Assembly (NCBI GenBank): GCA_963810615.1
Contig: CAWEOA010000002.1
Location: 496,001 to 560,000 of the forward strand
Source: JARRQJ01 sp963810615
GTDB taxonomy: Bacteria; Pseudomonadota; Gammaproteobacteria; DRLM01
Direction: 5' to 3'
Length of the DNA: 64,000 bases
A model generated the notes under the pieces. That model was not told where the DNA came from and searched no databases. It saw only the letters and a list, made by a program, of their open reading frames with translations. Below, in pieces: positions 16,347-24,534 of the stretch. The position numbers and the translations under genes are program-made. Numbering within the stretch: the stretch's first letter is position 1; every line of letters begins with the position of its first letter.

Positions 16347-17165
16347 CTATCCCAGGCATGGTGCCAGGTATTTAGCCCAATCGTGGCCGGCATCGCCGCA
16401 GACGATGAAAAACGGGTTCAACAAGGAATCTTTGGTGTTGTAGCGTAGCGGGTGCATGGCGGTATCCAACACCTTACCCCCCGCTTCTTCGACGATACAC
16501 TGCGCAGCCCCCGTATCCCATTCCGATGTCGGACCGAGCCGCACATAGATATCGGCCTTGCCCTCCGCCACCAGGCACGACTTGAGGGAACTGCCCATGG
16601 ATATGATCGCATGATCGTCGAATTGCTCGAGGAACCGATCGAAACGTGCATCGTTGTGCGAACGGCTGCCGGCCACGGTGATTTGCCCGCCCTGCCATGG
16701 CCGCGCCTGGATCGGTTGTGCTGCCTGGCCGGGTTCCTGGCGGAAGGCACCGAGATCACGACCGGCGAAGTAGCTCACCCCGCTCACCGGCACATAAATG
16801 ACTCCCAATACCGCTTGTCCGTCGGCGATAAGCGCGATATTGACCGTGAATTCACCGTTGCGTTTGATGAACTCGCGGGTGCCGTCCAAGGGATCCACCA
16901 GCCAATAGGTATGCCACTGCGCACGCTCGGCATAGGGGACCGCGGCCTCTTCCTCCGACAGTATCGGCAGGCTCGGGGTCAGCGCCTGCAGTCCCGCCAC
17001 AATGGTGTGATGCGCCGCCATGTCCGCCTCGGTCAAAGGGGAACGATCGTCCTTGTGCTCCACACTAAAGTCCCGGGCATAGACATTGAGGATCTGTACC
17101 CCCGCCGCGTGCGCCAGTTCCACCACCGGCTGTAATAACTTTTCCGGTTTAATCACGTCGCTCAT
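16347..17165 (-). CDS. cysQ: 3'(2'),5'-bisphosphate nucleotidase CysQ
   Basis: 272 residues, close to the family norm of about 250. It hydrolyses PAP from sulfate assimilation to AMP and phosphate. Inositol-phosphatase-fold metal sites are intact: LSEEE, the WLVDPLDGTREFI motif, and the C-terminal 'SEWDTGAAQCIVEEAGG'. It starts immediately after the stop of nudE on the same strand (junction 17165/17166), so the two are probably cotranscribed, an arrangement seen widely in gammaproteobacteria. Confidence 0.95.
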   Translation of the reverse strand: MSDVIKPEKLLQPVVELAHAAGVQILNVYARDFSVEHKDDRSPLTEADMAAHHTIVAGLQALTPSLPILSEEEAAVPYAERAQWHTYWLVDPLDGTREFIKRNGEFTVNIALIADGQAVLGVIYVPVSGVSYFAGRDLGAFRQEPGQAAQPIQARPWQGGQITVAGSRSHNDARFDRFLEQFDDHAIISMGSSLKSCLVAEGKADIYVRLGPTSEWDTGAAQCIVEEAGGKVLDTAMHPLRYNTKDSLLNPFFIVCGDAGHDWAKYLAPCLG

Positions 17166-17723
17166 CTAAGCAATCCCTTCCTGTTCGCGAAGTACATCGC
17201 GCACCATATATAAGGCGGCGATGCTGCGCGCCTCGGTACAATCTTCTCGTGCCAGCAAGTTCTTGAGCTCGCTCAGGCGCCACGGCACGACCTCCATCTC
17301 TTCCGGCTCATCGCCGGGACGGCGTTGCTCATAGAGATCGCGGGCAAACACCACATGGGTGACGTGCGCGAAATAGCCCGGCGCCAGGGTAAACGATGTC
17401 AGATGGCGCAAATCACGGGCAGCGTACCCCACTTCTTCCATCATCTCCCGGTTGGCCGCATCCAGGATCGTCTCACCGGCTTCGATCAAGCCCTTGGGCA
17501 AACCCAGCTCATAACGGTGCACCCCGGCTGCATATTCGCGGATCAGCAAAACGGTATCGTCATCCAGCATGGGAACGACCAGCACCGCACCATGGGGCGA
17601 GGCATTGAGGCGTTCGTACTGCACCACGGTCCCATTGGCAAACTCCAGGCCCACTTCCTCCACGTGAAAAAAGCGGGTTCGGGCGATGGTTTGGGCGCTC
17701 AGAATTCGTGGTTTCTTCGACAT
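17166..17723 (-). CDS. nudE: ADP compounds hydrolase NudE
   Basis: 185 residues. A Nudix hydrolase acting on ADP-ribose, Ap3A and NADH in characterised homologues. The Nudix box is complete: GLIEAGETILDAANREMMEEVGY fits G-x5-E-x7-REUxEExGU (Gly at LIEAGE, then REMMEEVG). It ends with the family's 'EARSIAALYMVRD' helix. It is divergent from yrfG, 86 bases apart, and immediately upstream of cysQ; both placements match its usual neighbourhood. Confidence 0.93.
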   Translation of the reverse strand: MSKKPRILSAQTIARTRFFHVEEVGLEFANGTVVQYERLNASPHGAVLVVPMLDDDTVLLIREYAAGVHRYELGLPKGLIEAGETILDAANREMMEEVGYAARDLRHLTSFTLAPGYFAHVTHVVFARDLYEQRRPGDEPEEMEVVPWRLSELKNLLAREDCTEARSIAALYMVRDVLREQEGIA

Positions 17724-17809
17724 GATCTATGCTTGTGCTACGATAAATGGCCCGCCTTGATGAGCCGCTAGTATACTACCATCCCCTCAGCTGCAGTGAG
17801 CCGTGACAA

Positions 17810-18466
17810 GTGCTTAATTGGGATGATATACAATTTGTGCTGTTGGATATGGACGGGACCTTGCTCGACCTCCATTTCGACAATCACTTCTGGCAGGAGG
17901 TGATCCCGCAGCGTTATGCCGCGGACCGCGGCCTGGACGTGGTAACCGCCAAGCGCGTGCTGACGCCGATCTTCCGCCGCAACGAGGGCAGCCTCAACTG
18001 GTATTGCCTGGATTTCTGGACCCGGGAACTCAACATTGATATCGCCATCCTCAAGCAGGACGTGGCGCATCTGATCGCGATCCATCCCCATGTCATCGCC
18101 TTTCTCGACGCCTTGCGCGCCGCGGCCAAGCGCTCGATCCTGGTCACCAACGCCCATCCCAAAAGCCTGGCGTTGAAACTGGAGCGCACCCGGCTGGGCG
18201 CGCATCTCGATGCCATCGTCAGCGCCCACGAAATCGGCCACCCCAAGGAAGAGCCAGCGTTTTGGGGCCAGTTACAGCGGCAACAGCCCTTCGTCGCGGA
18301 AAACAGCCTGTTGATCGACGACAATCTAGCCGTGCTGCGCGCCGCCCGCCACTACGGCATCCGCCATCTATTGGCCGTACACCGACCCGATACCCGCCGC
18401 CCGCCCCGCGACACCGCGGAGTTCGCGGCATTGCGTGACTTCAGCGACATCTTGCCCGGCTCCTGA
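17810..18466 (+). CDS. yrfG: GMP/IMP nucleotidase YrfG (HAD family)
   Basis: 218 residues starting at a GTG (GTGCTTAATTGG). HAD-superfamily motifs: motif I LLDMDGTLLDL (nucleophile Asp in DMDGT), motif II LVTNAHP, the motif III lysine around GHPKEEP, and motif IV SLLIDDNLAVLRAA. The cap domain contains 'EGSLNWYCLDFWTRELN', characteristic of YrfG, which dephosphorylates GMP and IMP. No ATG is available in frame nearby. It is divergently arranged with nudE, as in enteric bacteria. Confidence 0.92.
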   Translation: MLNWDDIQFVLLDMDGTLLDLHFDNHFWQEVIPQRYAADRGLDVVTAKRVLTPIFRRNEGSLNWYCLDFWTRELNIDIAILKQDVAHLIAIHPHVIAFLDALRAAAKRSILVTNAHPKSLALKLERTRLGAHLDAIVSAHEIGHPKEEPAFWGQLQRQQPFVAENSLLIDDNLAVLRAARHYGIRHLLAVHRPDTRRPPRDTAEFAALRDFSDILPGS

Positions 18467-18475
18467 GTTTGAACG

Positions 18476-18874
18476 CTATTTATCAGGCTCGAGTTTTAAG
18501 GCGACGGAATTGATGCAGTAACGCAAGCCGGTGGGCTGCGGACCGTCATCGAACACATGCCCCAGATGCGCGCCGCAGGCACGGCACATCACCTCGGTTC
18601 GCGCCATACCGTGGCTGGTATCGGCTTGGGTCGACACCTGTTCCTCGGCCATGGGTTGCCAGAAGCTCGGCCAGCCGCTACCGGAATCGTATTTGGCGGC
18701 AGCATCAAACAAAGGCGCCCCGCAACACGCACAGCGATATACACCCGGATCTTTGCTGTCCCAATACTCGCCGCTGAACGGTGCCTCGGTACCCTTGGCG
18801 CGGCAGACCGCGAATTGTTCGTCCGTCAGCTCCTGCCGCCACTCTTCCTCCGATTTCATCGGTTTGTCAGCCAT
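18476..18874 (-). CDS. msrB: Peptide-methionine (R)-S-oxide reductase MsrB
   Basis: 132 residues from MADKPM at 18874; an in-frame ATG at 18910 adds 12 atypical residues. It reduces methionine-R-sulfoxide. The zinc-binding pairs CACC and CRAC, the '[11 protein letters not shown]' substrate loop and the catalytic Cys in [10 protein letters not shown] are all present. It converges with yrfG, 10 bases apart. A purine-rich ribosome binding site (AAGGAGGACG) precedes the chosen ATG. Confidence 0.96.
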   Translation of the reverse strand: MADKPMKSEEEWRQELTDEQFAVCRAKGTEAPFSGEYWDSKDPGVYRCACCGAPLFDAAAKYDSGSGWPSFWQPMAEEQVSTQADTSHGMARTEVMCRACGAHLGHVFDDGPQPTGLRYCINSVALKLEPDK

Positions 18875-18973
18875 GACGTCCTCCTTCTCATGCCCATGAA
18901 CTACCATCATCGCTCAAGCGGCGGCTCATTGTCAGCCGCCTCATTCAAGCATTAACATTAGGCAGGCCTTTCT

Positions 18974-19855
18974 ATGGAAATGATTGCCGGCCCCACCCAA
19001 TATGACTCATCCATGTACATGCGTCCTCCAGGAAAGCGGCAATCCGGCAGGACTCGCCCGTCACGGCGGTTACCGCTCTGCTTCGTCCTGCTCGCGATGA
19101 ATACCGTCACCATCGCCGCGACGCCCGGCGCCACGGAGATCGTCAGTCATTGCTACTACAAATATGCCGGCGACGATCAGCGTTCGCGCCTGAGCATCGT
19201 CATCAGCGATCAGAACGGCAAAGGGAGTAAGAGCGAATATCTGCGCTTGTGGAAACAGTCTGACGGTAAAGACGGCGTGCTCGATAAGGTCATCTTGTTC
19301 ACTGCATCGCCCTCCGCAAGTCGCGGCGTAAATTTCATGCGCTGGGGATACCCGGCCAAGAGCGGCAAATCAGCTGATCAATGGGTGTACTTGCCCGAAA
19401 TGCACATGGTGCGCCGTGTGTCGCAACGGGACCCCGATAACACGGCTTGGGGTTATACCGACGAAGATCTGCGCATTCGCGACCTGGATGAAGACGATCA
19501 CCGCCTTAAGCAAATCGAACGCATCGACGGCCGGGAGTTTTACGTGGTGGAAAGCCTCCCGCACCAGACTTCCGCCTACGGCAAGCGAGTCACCTACTTC
19601 AACAAGGCTGAGGACTGGCAGGAATGCGCGCCGCGACGAGTGGATTACTACGACAGAAACGGAGAACTCCTCAAGCAGGAATTTATCACCTGGAGGCGGA
19701 TTAACGCCGCCTGGGTATGGGATACGGCGGTAATGTATAACGTCCGCACCAAGGTCTCCGCCACTTATCAGATGCAGGAGACCGAGGTCAATGTCGGCCT
19801 CGATGACCGACTGTTCAGCGAACGTCAGCTGCGCCGCGGCTACCCCGTACCCTAA
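18974..19855 (+). CDS. Outer membrane lipoprotein-sorting (LolA-like) protein
   Basis: 293 residues. A basic N-terminus of about 30 residues precedes a signal-like hydrophobic segment (LCFVLLAMNTVTIAA). The mature domain has the LolA-like half-barrel pattern of the 'outer membrane lipoprotein-sorting' family: 'SEYLRLWKQSDG', 'FTASPSASRGVNFMRW', 'QWVYLPEMHMVRRVSQRD', and 'VDYYDRNGELLKQE'. Relatives usually sit beside an MmpL/RND permease and carry lipid-like molecules; no such permease gene is adjacent. The start could be at 18974 or at an ATG around 19013. The long basic leader makes the later start attractive. Confidence 0.7.
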   Translation: MEMIAGPTQYDSSMYMRPPGKRQSGRTRPSRRLPLCFVLLAMNTVTIAATPGATEIVSHCYYKYAGDDQRSRLSIVISDQNGKGSKSEYLRLWKQSDGKDGVLDKVILFTASPSASRGVNFMRWGYPAKSGKSADQWVYLPEMHMVRRVSQRDPDNTAWGYTDEDLRIRDLDEDDHRLKQIERIDGREFYVVESLPHQTSAYGKRVTYFNKAEDWQECAPRRVDYYDRNGELLKQEFITWRRINAAWVWDTAVMYNVRTKVSATYQMQETEVNVGLDDRLFSERQLRRGYPVP

Positions 19856-19923
19856 CCACCATAAGCTCGCGCGACCAGGTAAAATGGGCGCCACAATAAC
19901 TTTTCTTCCGTTTCGAGCACGTC

Positions 19924-20850
19924 ATGAACCAAGTCCTCCCGCAAATGGCCGCACTGATCGTCTGCGGCGTGCTGTGGCGCTTCATCAAACCACCCGGCAT
20001 GGAGGCCGACGGAGTTCGGCGCGTCATCACCGGCCTGGTCTATACCCTGTTGCTGCCGGCCTTGGTGCTGTCGGTACTGTGGAAGTCCCCTCTCGGCCTC
20101 GACACCATCAAGATAGCCTTGGTAGCCGCCGCCGGTGTCATCGCGGCCCTGCTGGCAACCCAAAGGCTGTTTCGCCGTTCCGCCGCCCCTAAAACCGCGG
20201 TGGGCGCCCTGATCCTGGCCGCCGCCTTTCCCAATGTCACCTATCTCGGCCTCCCGGTTCTGGAGAAGACCTTCGGCTCGTGGGCGCGCAGCATCGCCTT
20301 CCAATACGATCTGTTTGCCTGCACGCCCCTGCTGCTGACCGTGGGCATACTCATCGCGCGTCGGCATGGCAGCGGCGGCGACAGCGATCATCCACTGATA
20401 GCACTGCTCAAAGTCCCGCCGCTGTGGGCGGCGGTCGCGGCGGTAATCTTGAATCTCACCGGTGTCCCCCTGCCCGGCGGACTCGAGGAGTTTCTGCATA
20501 CCCTGGGCAACGGCGTGGTACCGCTCATGCTCATCGCCCTGGGCATGGCCTTGACCTGGGAGACGCGGCAACTGCAGCGCCTGCCGCTGCTCCTGCCGGT
20601 GCTCGCCATCCAACTGCTGGGCATGCCCTTGCTGGCATGGGGTATGACCGCTCTACTTGGACTACACGGCGAGCTGCGCACCGCCGTGGTTTTGGAAGCC
20701 GCCATGCCTTCCATGGTGCTGGGCGTAGTGGTATGTGACCGCTATGGATTGGACACCAGCCTGTATGCAACGACGGTAACCGCCTCCACTGCACTCAGTT
20801 TCTTTACCCTGCCCTTGTGGTTTCAGTGGGTACAACCCGCTTTGCTATAA
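19924..20850 (+). CDS. AEC family (auxin efflux carrier-like) permease
   Basis: 308 residues with about ten hydrophobic segments arranged as two five-helix halves, the auxin efflux carrier/bile-acid transporter-like topology. Characteristic pieces are 'GVRRVITGLVYTLLLPALVLSVLW', 'AAAFPNVTYLGLPVLEKTFG' (the conserved N-x-x-Y/F-LG-P in the crossover) and 'AAMPSMVLGVVVCDRYGLD'. Bacterial members export or import dicarboxylates and related acids; the substrate is not predictable. The next gene follows after 16 bases and may be cotranscribed. Confidence 0.85.
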   Translation: MNQVLPQMAALIVCGVLWRFIKPPGMEADGVRRVITGLVYTLLLPALVLSVLWKSPLGLDTIKIALVAAAGVIAALLATQRLFRRSAAPKTAVGALILAAAFPNVTYLGLPVLEKTFGSWARSIAFQYDLFACTPLLLTVGILIARRHGSGGDSDHPLIALLKVPPLWAAVAAVILNLTGVPLPGGLEEFLHTLGNGVVPLMLIALGMALTWETRQLQRLPLLLPVLAIQLLGMPLLAWGMTALLGLHGELRTAVVLEAAMPSMVLGVVVCDRYGLDTSLYATTVTASTALSFFTLPLWFQWVQPALL

Positions 20851-20866
20851 ATACCCACGGACGCTT

Positions 20867-21946
20867 ATGCCCCATCTACTCGTCGCCATCACTGCTCACG
20901 GTTACGGCCATGTCGCGCAGACGGCGCCCGTGGTCAATGCCCTGCGTCAGCGCCTGCCGCAGCTGCGCCTCACGCTCTATTCCAGCCTGCCCCATGATTT
21001 TCTCGCCGGCCGCTTTACAGGGGATTTCACCCACATCGCCCATGCGCCGGATGTGGGCATGAGCATGAAAGATGCCTTGGAGGTGGATGCCGCGGCCAGC
21101 GGTCGGGCTTATCGTCACTATCATCGCCACTGGGAGGCGGCGGTTACGGCCGAAGCGCGATTGCTGGTCTCCCGTGCGCCGGATGTCGTACTGGCGAACG
21201 TACCATATCGAATTCTCGCCGCGGCCGCCCAGGCGGACATCCCGGCACTGGCCATGTGTAATCTCAATTGGCTGGATATCTATCGTCATTTCTGTGCAGC
21301 GCTGCCGGAATCCACATCCATACGCGGGGAAATGCTCGGCGCCTATCGCAGTGCACGGGTCTTTCTGCAACCGACACCCCACATGCCTATGCCGGACCTG
21401 GAAAACCGGGTGGCGATCGGCCCCGTCGCCCGGACCGGCCTCGACCGGCGCGTCGCAATCCGCCAACGCCTGGGACTGTCGTCAGCCTGTAAATTGATAT
21501 TGGTATCCTTGGGCGGCGTGGCAATGCAAATAACTCTGGCGGATTGGCCACCGCTTGCCGATGTGTGTTGGATCGTGCCTGCGTCATGGGATCCGCGTCG
21601 CCATGACATGATTACCCTGGAATCCCTGGACATGGATTTCGTCGATGTCTTGCGTTCCGCGGATGCCCTGATCACCAAACCCGGTTATGGCAGCTTTGTG
21701 GAAGCCGCTTGCAACGGCGTGCCTGTCCTGTATGCGCCCCGCCACGACTGGCCGGAAGAAGCGTTTCTCGTGAATTGGCTGCATGAGCATGGGCGCTGCC
21801 TTCCTATTCAACGCACCCAATTGCAGCAGGGCGATTTCTCGGACGCATTGGAGCGACTCTTCGGCTTGCCGCCACGGGCACCGGTCTCCCCCAGCGGAAT
21901 CGACGCCGCCGTGACACAGCTCTGCACCCTGATAAATCAAGGATAA
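20867..21946 (+). CDS. GT-B fold glycosyltransferase-like protein
   Basis: 359 residues. The N-terminal 'AITAHGYGHVAQTAPVVNAL' is the acceptor-domain signature shared with MurG and UDP-glycosyltransferase-like proteins (GHGYGH type). The C-terminal 'DALITKPGYGSFVEAACNGVPVLYAPR' matches the nucleotide-sugar-binding loop of GT family 1/28 proteins. No signal peptide. Acceptor and donor are unknown. Similar solitary proteins are annotated only as hypothetical or glycosyl transferases. It follows the AEC permease gene closely. Confidence 0.75.
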   Translation: MPHLLVAITAHGYGHVAQTAPVVNALRQRLPQLRLTLYSSLPHDFLAGRFTGDFTHIAHAPDVGMSMKDALEVDAAASGRAYRHYHRHWEAAVTAEARLLVSRAPDVVLANVPYRILAAAAQADIPALAMCNLNWLDIYRHFCAALPESTSIRGEMLGAYRSARVFLQPTPHMPMPDLENRVAIGPVARTGLDRRVAIRQRLGLSSACKLILVSLGGVAMQITLADWPPLADVCWIVPASWDPRRHDMITLESLDMDFVDVLRSADALITKPGYGSFVEAACNGVPVLYAPRHDWPEEAFLVNWLHEHGRCLPIQRTQLQQGDFSDALERLFGLPPRAPVSPSGIDAAVTQLCTLINQG

Positions 21947-22012
21947 GATATTGACCCTAGCAACCCCGGCCGCTACCGTGATTAACATCTGCGAGGTCTA
22001 GGAGCTGACCCG

Positions 22013-22546
22013 GTGGCGACACAGCGCACAAGCATTTATCACGGCAAGGTGGTCGACCTCAGCATCGAGACAACACTGCTGCCCAACGGCCATTCCATTT
22101 CCCTGGAGATCATCCATCATCCGGGCGGTGCCGCGATCGTTGCCGTGGACGAAGGACAGCAGCTGTGCCTGCTGCGCCAATATCGTCATGCCGCTGGCGG
22201 CTGGATTTGGGAGTTACCGGCCGGCAAACGGGAACATGACGAAGACCCGCTGCACACCGCGCAACGCGAATTGGAGGAAGAAGCCGGTCTGTGCGCCTCC
22301 TCCTGGCTGAAACTCGGCGCCACGCTGACCACGCCGGGATTCTGCGATGAAATCATTCATCTCTATCTGGCACAAGGTCTTACGACTGTAGCGCAACGCA
22401 TTGAGCCTCATGAATTACTGGAATGTCATTGGCTACCCTGGGAGCAGGTCCAAGAGTGGATCTATACCGGCACTCTCACCGACGCCAAGAGCATCGTCGG
22501 TATACACCTGGCCCAAGCGGCATTGCATGCTTCCCATCAAGTCTAA
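22013..22546 (+). CDS. Nudix hydrolase, ADP-ribose pyrophosphatase-like
   Basis: 177 residues with a GTG start. The Nudix box is canonical: Gly in PAGKREHDED, then RELEEEAGL, fitting G-x5-E-x7-REUxEExGU. The preceding 'LLRQYRHAAGGWIWELPAG' is the ADP-ribose pyrophosphatase pattern (RQYR...WELPAG). It probably cleaves ADP-ribose or a related nucleotide sugar. It follows the glycosyltransferase gene by 66 bases, which might reflect nucleotide-sugar chemistry but is not proof. Confidence 0.88.
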   Translation: MATQRTSIYHGKVVDLSIETTLLPNGHSISLEIIHHPGGAAIVAVDEGQQLCLLRQYRHAAGGWIWELPAGKREHDEDPLHTAQRELEEEAGLCASSWLKLGATLTTPGFCDEIIHLYLAQGLTTVAQRIEPHELLECHWLPWEQVQEWIYTGTLTDAKSIVGIHLAQAALHASHQV

Positions 22547-22620
22547 GGTTAATGCTATGATAAGTGCCCCTAATCGGATATAAATACGCTATCAACCAAC
22601 AAAAGAGGGCAGGGTGAGTT

Positions 22621-22779
22621 ATGGGCATGCACGTACCAACAGAAGTACCATTCATTCTTAAGACCATGGTTGCGGTAATCTCGGTGATCGCCGTTGTCCT
22701 CATGGGGTGGCTTACCATTAAAATTTATCGCGATGATGCCCGTTCTGAGAATGCAGGACCAAAAAACAAAGGTTGGTAG
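22621..22779 (+). CDS. 52-residue single-pass membrane protein
   Basis: ATG at 22621, TAG at 22777-22779, with a good ribosome binding site (AGGGTGAG) 4-11 bases upstream. The product begins MGMHVPTEVPFILKTM, has one hydrophobic helix (about residues 16-34, VAVISVIAVVLMGWLTI) and a charged tail ending KNKGW. The strong initiation region and the clean membrane-helix-plus-charged-tail layout argue for a real gene. No family recognised. Confidence 0.55.
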   Translation: MGMHVPTEVPFILKTMVAVISVIAVVLMGWLTIKIYRDDARSENAGPKNKGW

Positions 22780-22786
22780 TACACCC

Positions 22787-22805
22787 CCCGCGTAATCGTC
22801 GCGGG
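22787..22805 (+). other. Stem-loop after the 52-residue protein gene
   Basis: CCCGCG and CGCGGG flank a 7-base loop, 7 bases after the stop codon at 22779. It is terminator-like by position but is followed by ATTACC rather than a T-tract. Confidence 0.45.
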
Positions 22806-22840
22806 ATTACCTGTTACACCGAAACCCTTACTGCATAGGA

Positions 22841-22877
22841 ACCGATATTGATCCGGGGGGTTTTGCCCGGCATCGGT
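22841..22877 (+). other. Interrupted stem-loop
   Basis: ACCGAT (22841-22846) pairs with ATCGGT (22872-22877), and an inner CCGGG pairs with CCCGG. No T-tract follows. Confidence 0.4.
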
Positions 22878-23100
22878 AAAGGGTGGCGGTCGCCCGGCCA
22901 CTGCCCCGTTTGCCCGGTTACGCTTTGATCCATGGGCGAGCCGTCACATCCCCGCCTCAGTGCTTGCGATAACCATAAACATAGCGCTTATTTTGGCCAA
23001 AAATAATCCACGCCAAACACAATCGCCTATAAATCAAACCATTATTGCAATGGTGCAAGACTCAGGTCTTCCGCGCAAACATCACCCCACCACACCTTCC

Positions 23101-23120
23101 TTAAGCTTTTTTAAGCTTAA
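23101..23120. promoter_or_regulatory. Palindrome TTAAGCTT-N4-AAGCTTAA upstream of iscR
   Basis: A perfect 8-base inverted repeat with a TTTT spacer, ending 2 bases before the -35 hexamer of the iscR promoter. The position fits an operator. It does not resemble the known IscR type 1 or type 2 sites as I recall them. Confidence 0.4.
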
Positions 23121-23122
23121 TC

Positions 23123-23151
23123 TTGATAAAGACAATCAACTAATATATATC
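23123..23151 (+). promoter_or_regulatory. Sigma-70-type promoter of iscR
   Basis: TTGATA (23123-23128), 17-base spacer, TATATC (23146-23151). Transcription from about 23158 would give a leader of roughly 70 bases before the iscR ATG. Confidence 0.5.
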
Positions 23152-23226
23152 TAGAACACTTCGGTCGGGATTTAGGTTCAGAGTCCAAAGCTCCAGTCAT
23201 CACCTTTAGAAGAGAAGGAAATTCCC

Positions 23227-23709
23227 ATGAAGCTATCAACTAAAGGACGTTACGCCGTCACCGCCATGATGGACCTGGCCATTCATGAAAAATTTGGTCC
23301 TGTCACCTTGGCTGATATATCAGTGTGTCAAGGCATCTCACTCTCCTACCTGGAACAGATCTTCGCGCGCTTGCGCCGCGACGGACTGATCAACGGCACC
23401 CGCGGCCCACGCGGCGGCTATCGACTGGCTCGGCCTGCAGACCAAATCACGGTGGCGGACATCATCACCGCCGTGAGTGAAAAAATCGATACGACCCGCT
23501 GCGAGGGCAAGGAAAACTGCCAAAACGGCGAGCGCTGCCTCACTCACGAACTGTGGTCTGACTTAAGCGCGCAGATCCACGAATTTCTGGCCGGCATCAC
23601 CCTGGCGCAATTTGCCCAGCGCTCTGCGGTACAGGAAGTGGTGCAACGCCAAGACACCCTGCACTTCCGTCGCAGCAATTCGCGCAGCAAACAAGCGGTC
23701 ACCGGCTAA
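23227..23709 (+). CDS. iscR: Fe-S cluster-binding Rrf2-family regulator, IscR-like
   Basis: 160 residues. The N-terminal winged helix begins MKLSTKGRYAVTAMMDLA, as in IscR. The cluster ligands Cys92, Cys98 and Cys104 (CEGKENCQNGERC) have exactly the spacing and numbering of E. coli IscR. The recognition helix carries 'SLSYLEQIFARLRRDGLI' and the wing RGPRGGYRL. In most gammaproteobacteria iscR heads iscSUA-hscBA-fdx; here it is followed convergently by an unrelated gene. It may be a paralogue regulating other loci, or the isc genes lie elsewhere. A GAAGGAAA ribosome binding site precedes the ATG. Confidence 0.88.
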   Translation: MKLSTKGRYAVTAMMDLAIHEKFGPVTLADISVCQGISLSYLEQIFARLRRDGLINGTRGPRGGYRLARPADQITVADIITAVSEKIDTTRCEGKENCQNGERCLTHELWSDLSAQIHEFLAGITLAQFAQRSAVQEVVQRQDTLHFRRSNSRSKQAVTG

Positions 23710-23765
23710 ATCCAGCGTAGCATTGAGAATTCCATCTATTCCGCAGGCATTGATGCGGGTGCGTT

Positions 23766-24512
23766 CTACATTGCGGCGACGTCCTGCCACTCAATCTGAG
23801 ACGCAGTGAGCTGGCGCCGCATGTAGTCTATGGCCTCGGCCACATCCGCTTCCTCGCCGCGCACGCCCAACTCCAGCCGGGGTCGCTCCGGATTCAATTC
23901 AGGCAGTGATGACAAGCGGCAGCGTGGATAGCGCTCGACAAAGTCCTGCATCAGCGGCAACAGCTCCCCTTCCCGTGACCATACCAGCAAGCTGCGCTCT
24001 ATAACGGCTTGTGCGCGATGCAAATGGGGGTAGCGTTGATCCAATAGCCACGTCATCATCGGCCAGGCCATTTCGGGAAACCCGGGCAGGAAATGATGAT
24101 TGACTATGGAAAATCCGGGAATCCGATTATACGGATTCGGTATGATGACGCTGCCCGTGGGTAAGTCCGCCATGCGAATGCGCTGCGGATAGGCCGCCTC
24201 GCCGAAACGCGCTTCAATCTCCTTGACCGCCTCCGCATGGGGCGTCAACGCCACGCCGGCGGCCTGGGCGGCGCAGGCGCGGGTGCGATCGTCGGGCGTC
24301 GCGCCGATGCCACCGAAACAAAACACCATGTCGCCGCTCGCCATGGTCTGGCGCAAGGTTTCGACGATCACGCCCGGCTCATCGCCGATGATGCGGCACC
24401 ATGCCAGCTCCAGACCCCGCTCCGCCAGCACCTGAATGACCCGGGAAAAGTGCTTATCCCGCCGCTTTCCCGACAACAGTTCATCGCCGATGATGATGGC
24501 ACCGAACTTCAT
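23766..24512 (-). CDS. Molybdopterin-binding domain protein (CinA N-terminal-like)
   Basis: 248 residues from MKFGAIIIGDELLSG at 24512; the open frame extends upstream but overlaps purT. The MoCF_biosynth/MogA-type fold is clear: 'IGDELLSGKRRDKHF', 'WCRIIGDEPGVIVETLRQ', and 'DMVFCFGGIGATPDDRTRA', the CinA-style GG.G.T.DD..R signature. The C-terminal CinA deamidase domain is absent. Stand-alone proteins of this type are common and of unknown function. They probably bind a pterin or nucleotide rather than making the molybdenum cofactor. purT lies 22 bases upstream on the same strand. Confidence 0.82.
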   Translation of the reverse strand: MKFGAIIIGDELLSGKRRDKHFSRVIQVLAERGLELAWCRIIGDEPGVIVETLRQTMASGDMVFCFGGIGATPDDRTRACAAQAAGVALTPHAEAVKEIEARFGEAAYPQRIRMADLPTGSVIIPNPYNRIPGFSIVNHHFLPGFPEMAWPMMTWLLDQRYPHLHRAQAVIERSLLVWSREGELLPLMQDFVERYPRCRLSSLPELNPERPRLELGVRGEEADVAEAIDYMRRQLTASQIEWQDVAAM

Positions 24513-24534
24513 GGAACGCCGCGATTCATTGGAG

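Larger units (their letters stand above)
22780..23226. other. 447-base intergenic region with two stem-loops and the iscR promoter
   Basis: No coding signal was seen. It contains CCCGCG-N7-CGCGGG (22787-22805), a longer imperfect hairpin ACCGAT...CCGGG/CCCGG...ATCGGT (22841-22877), an 8-base inverted repeat (23101-23120) and a sigma-70-like promoter (23123-23151). Neither hairpin has a T-run, so they are not classical terminators. The segment 22960-23150 is markedly AT-rich. Confidence 0.6.
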
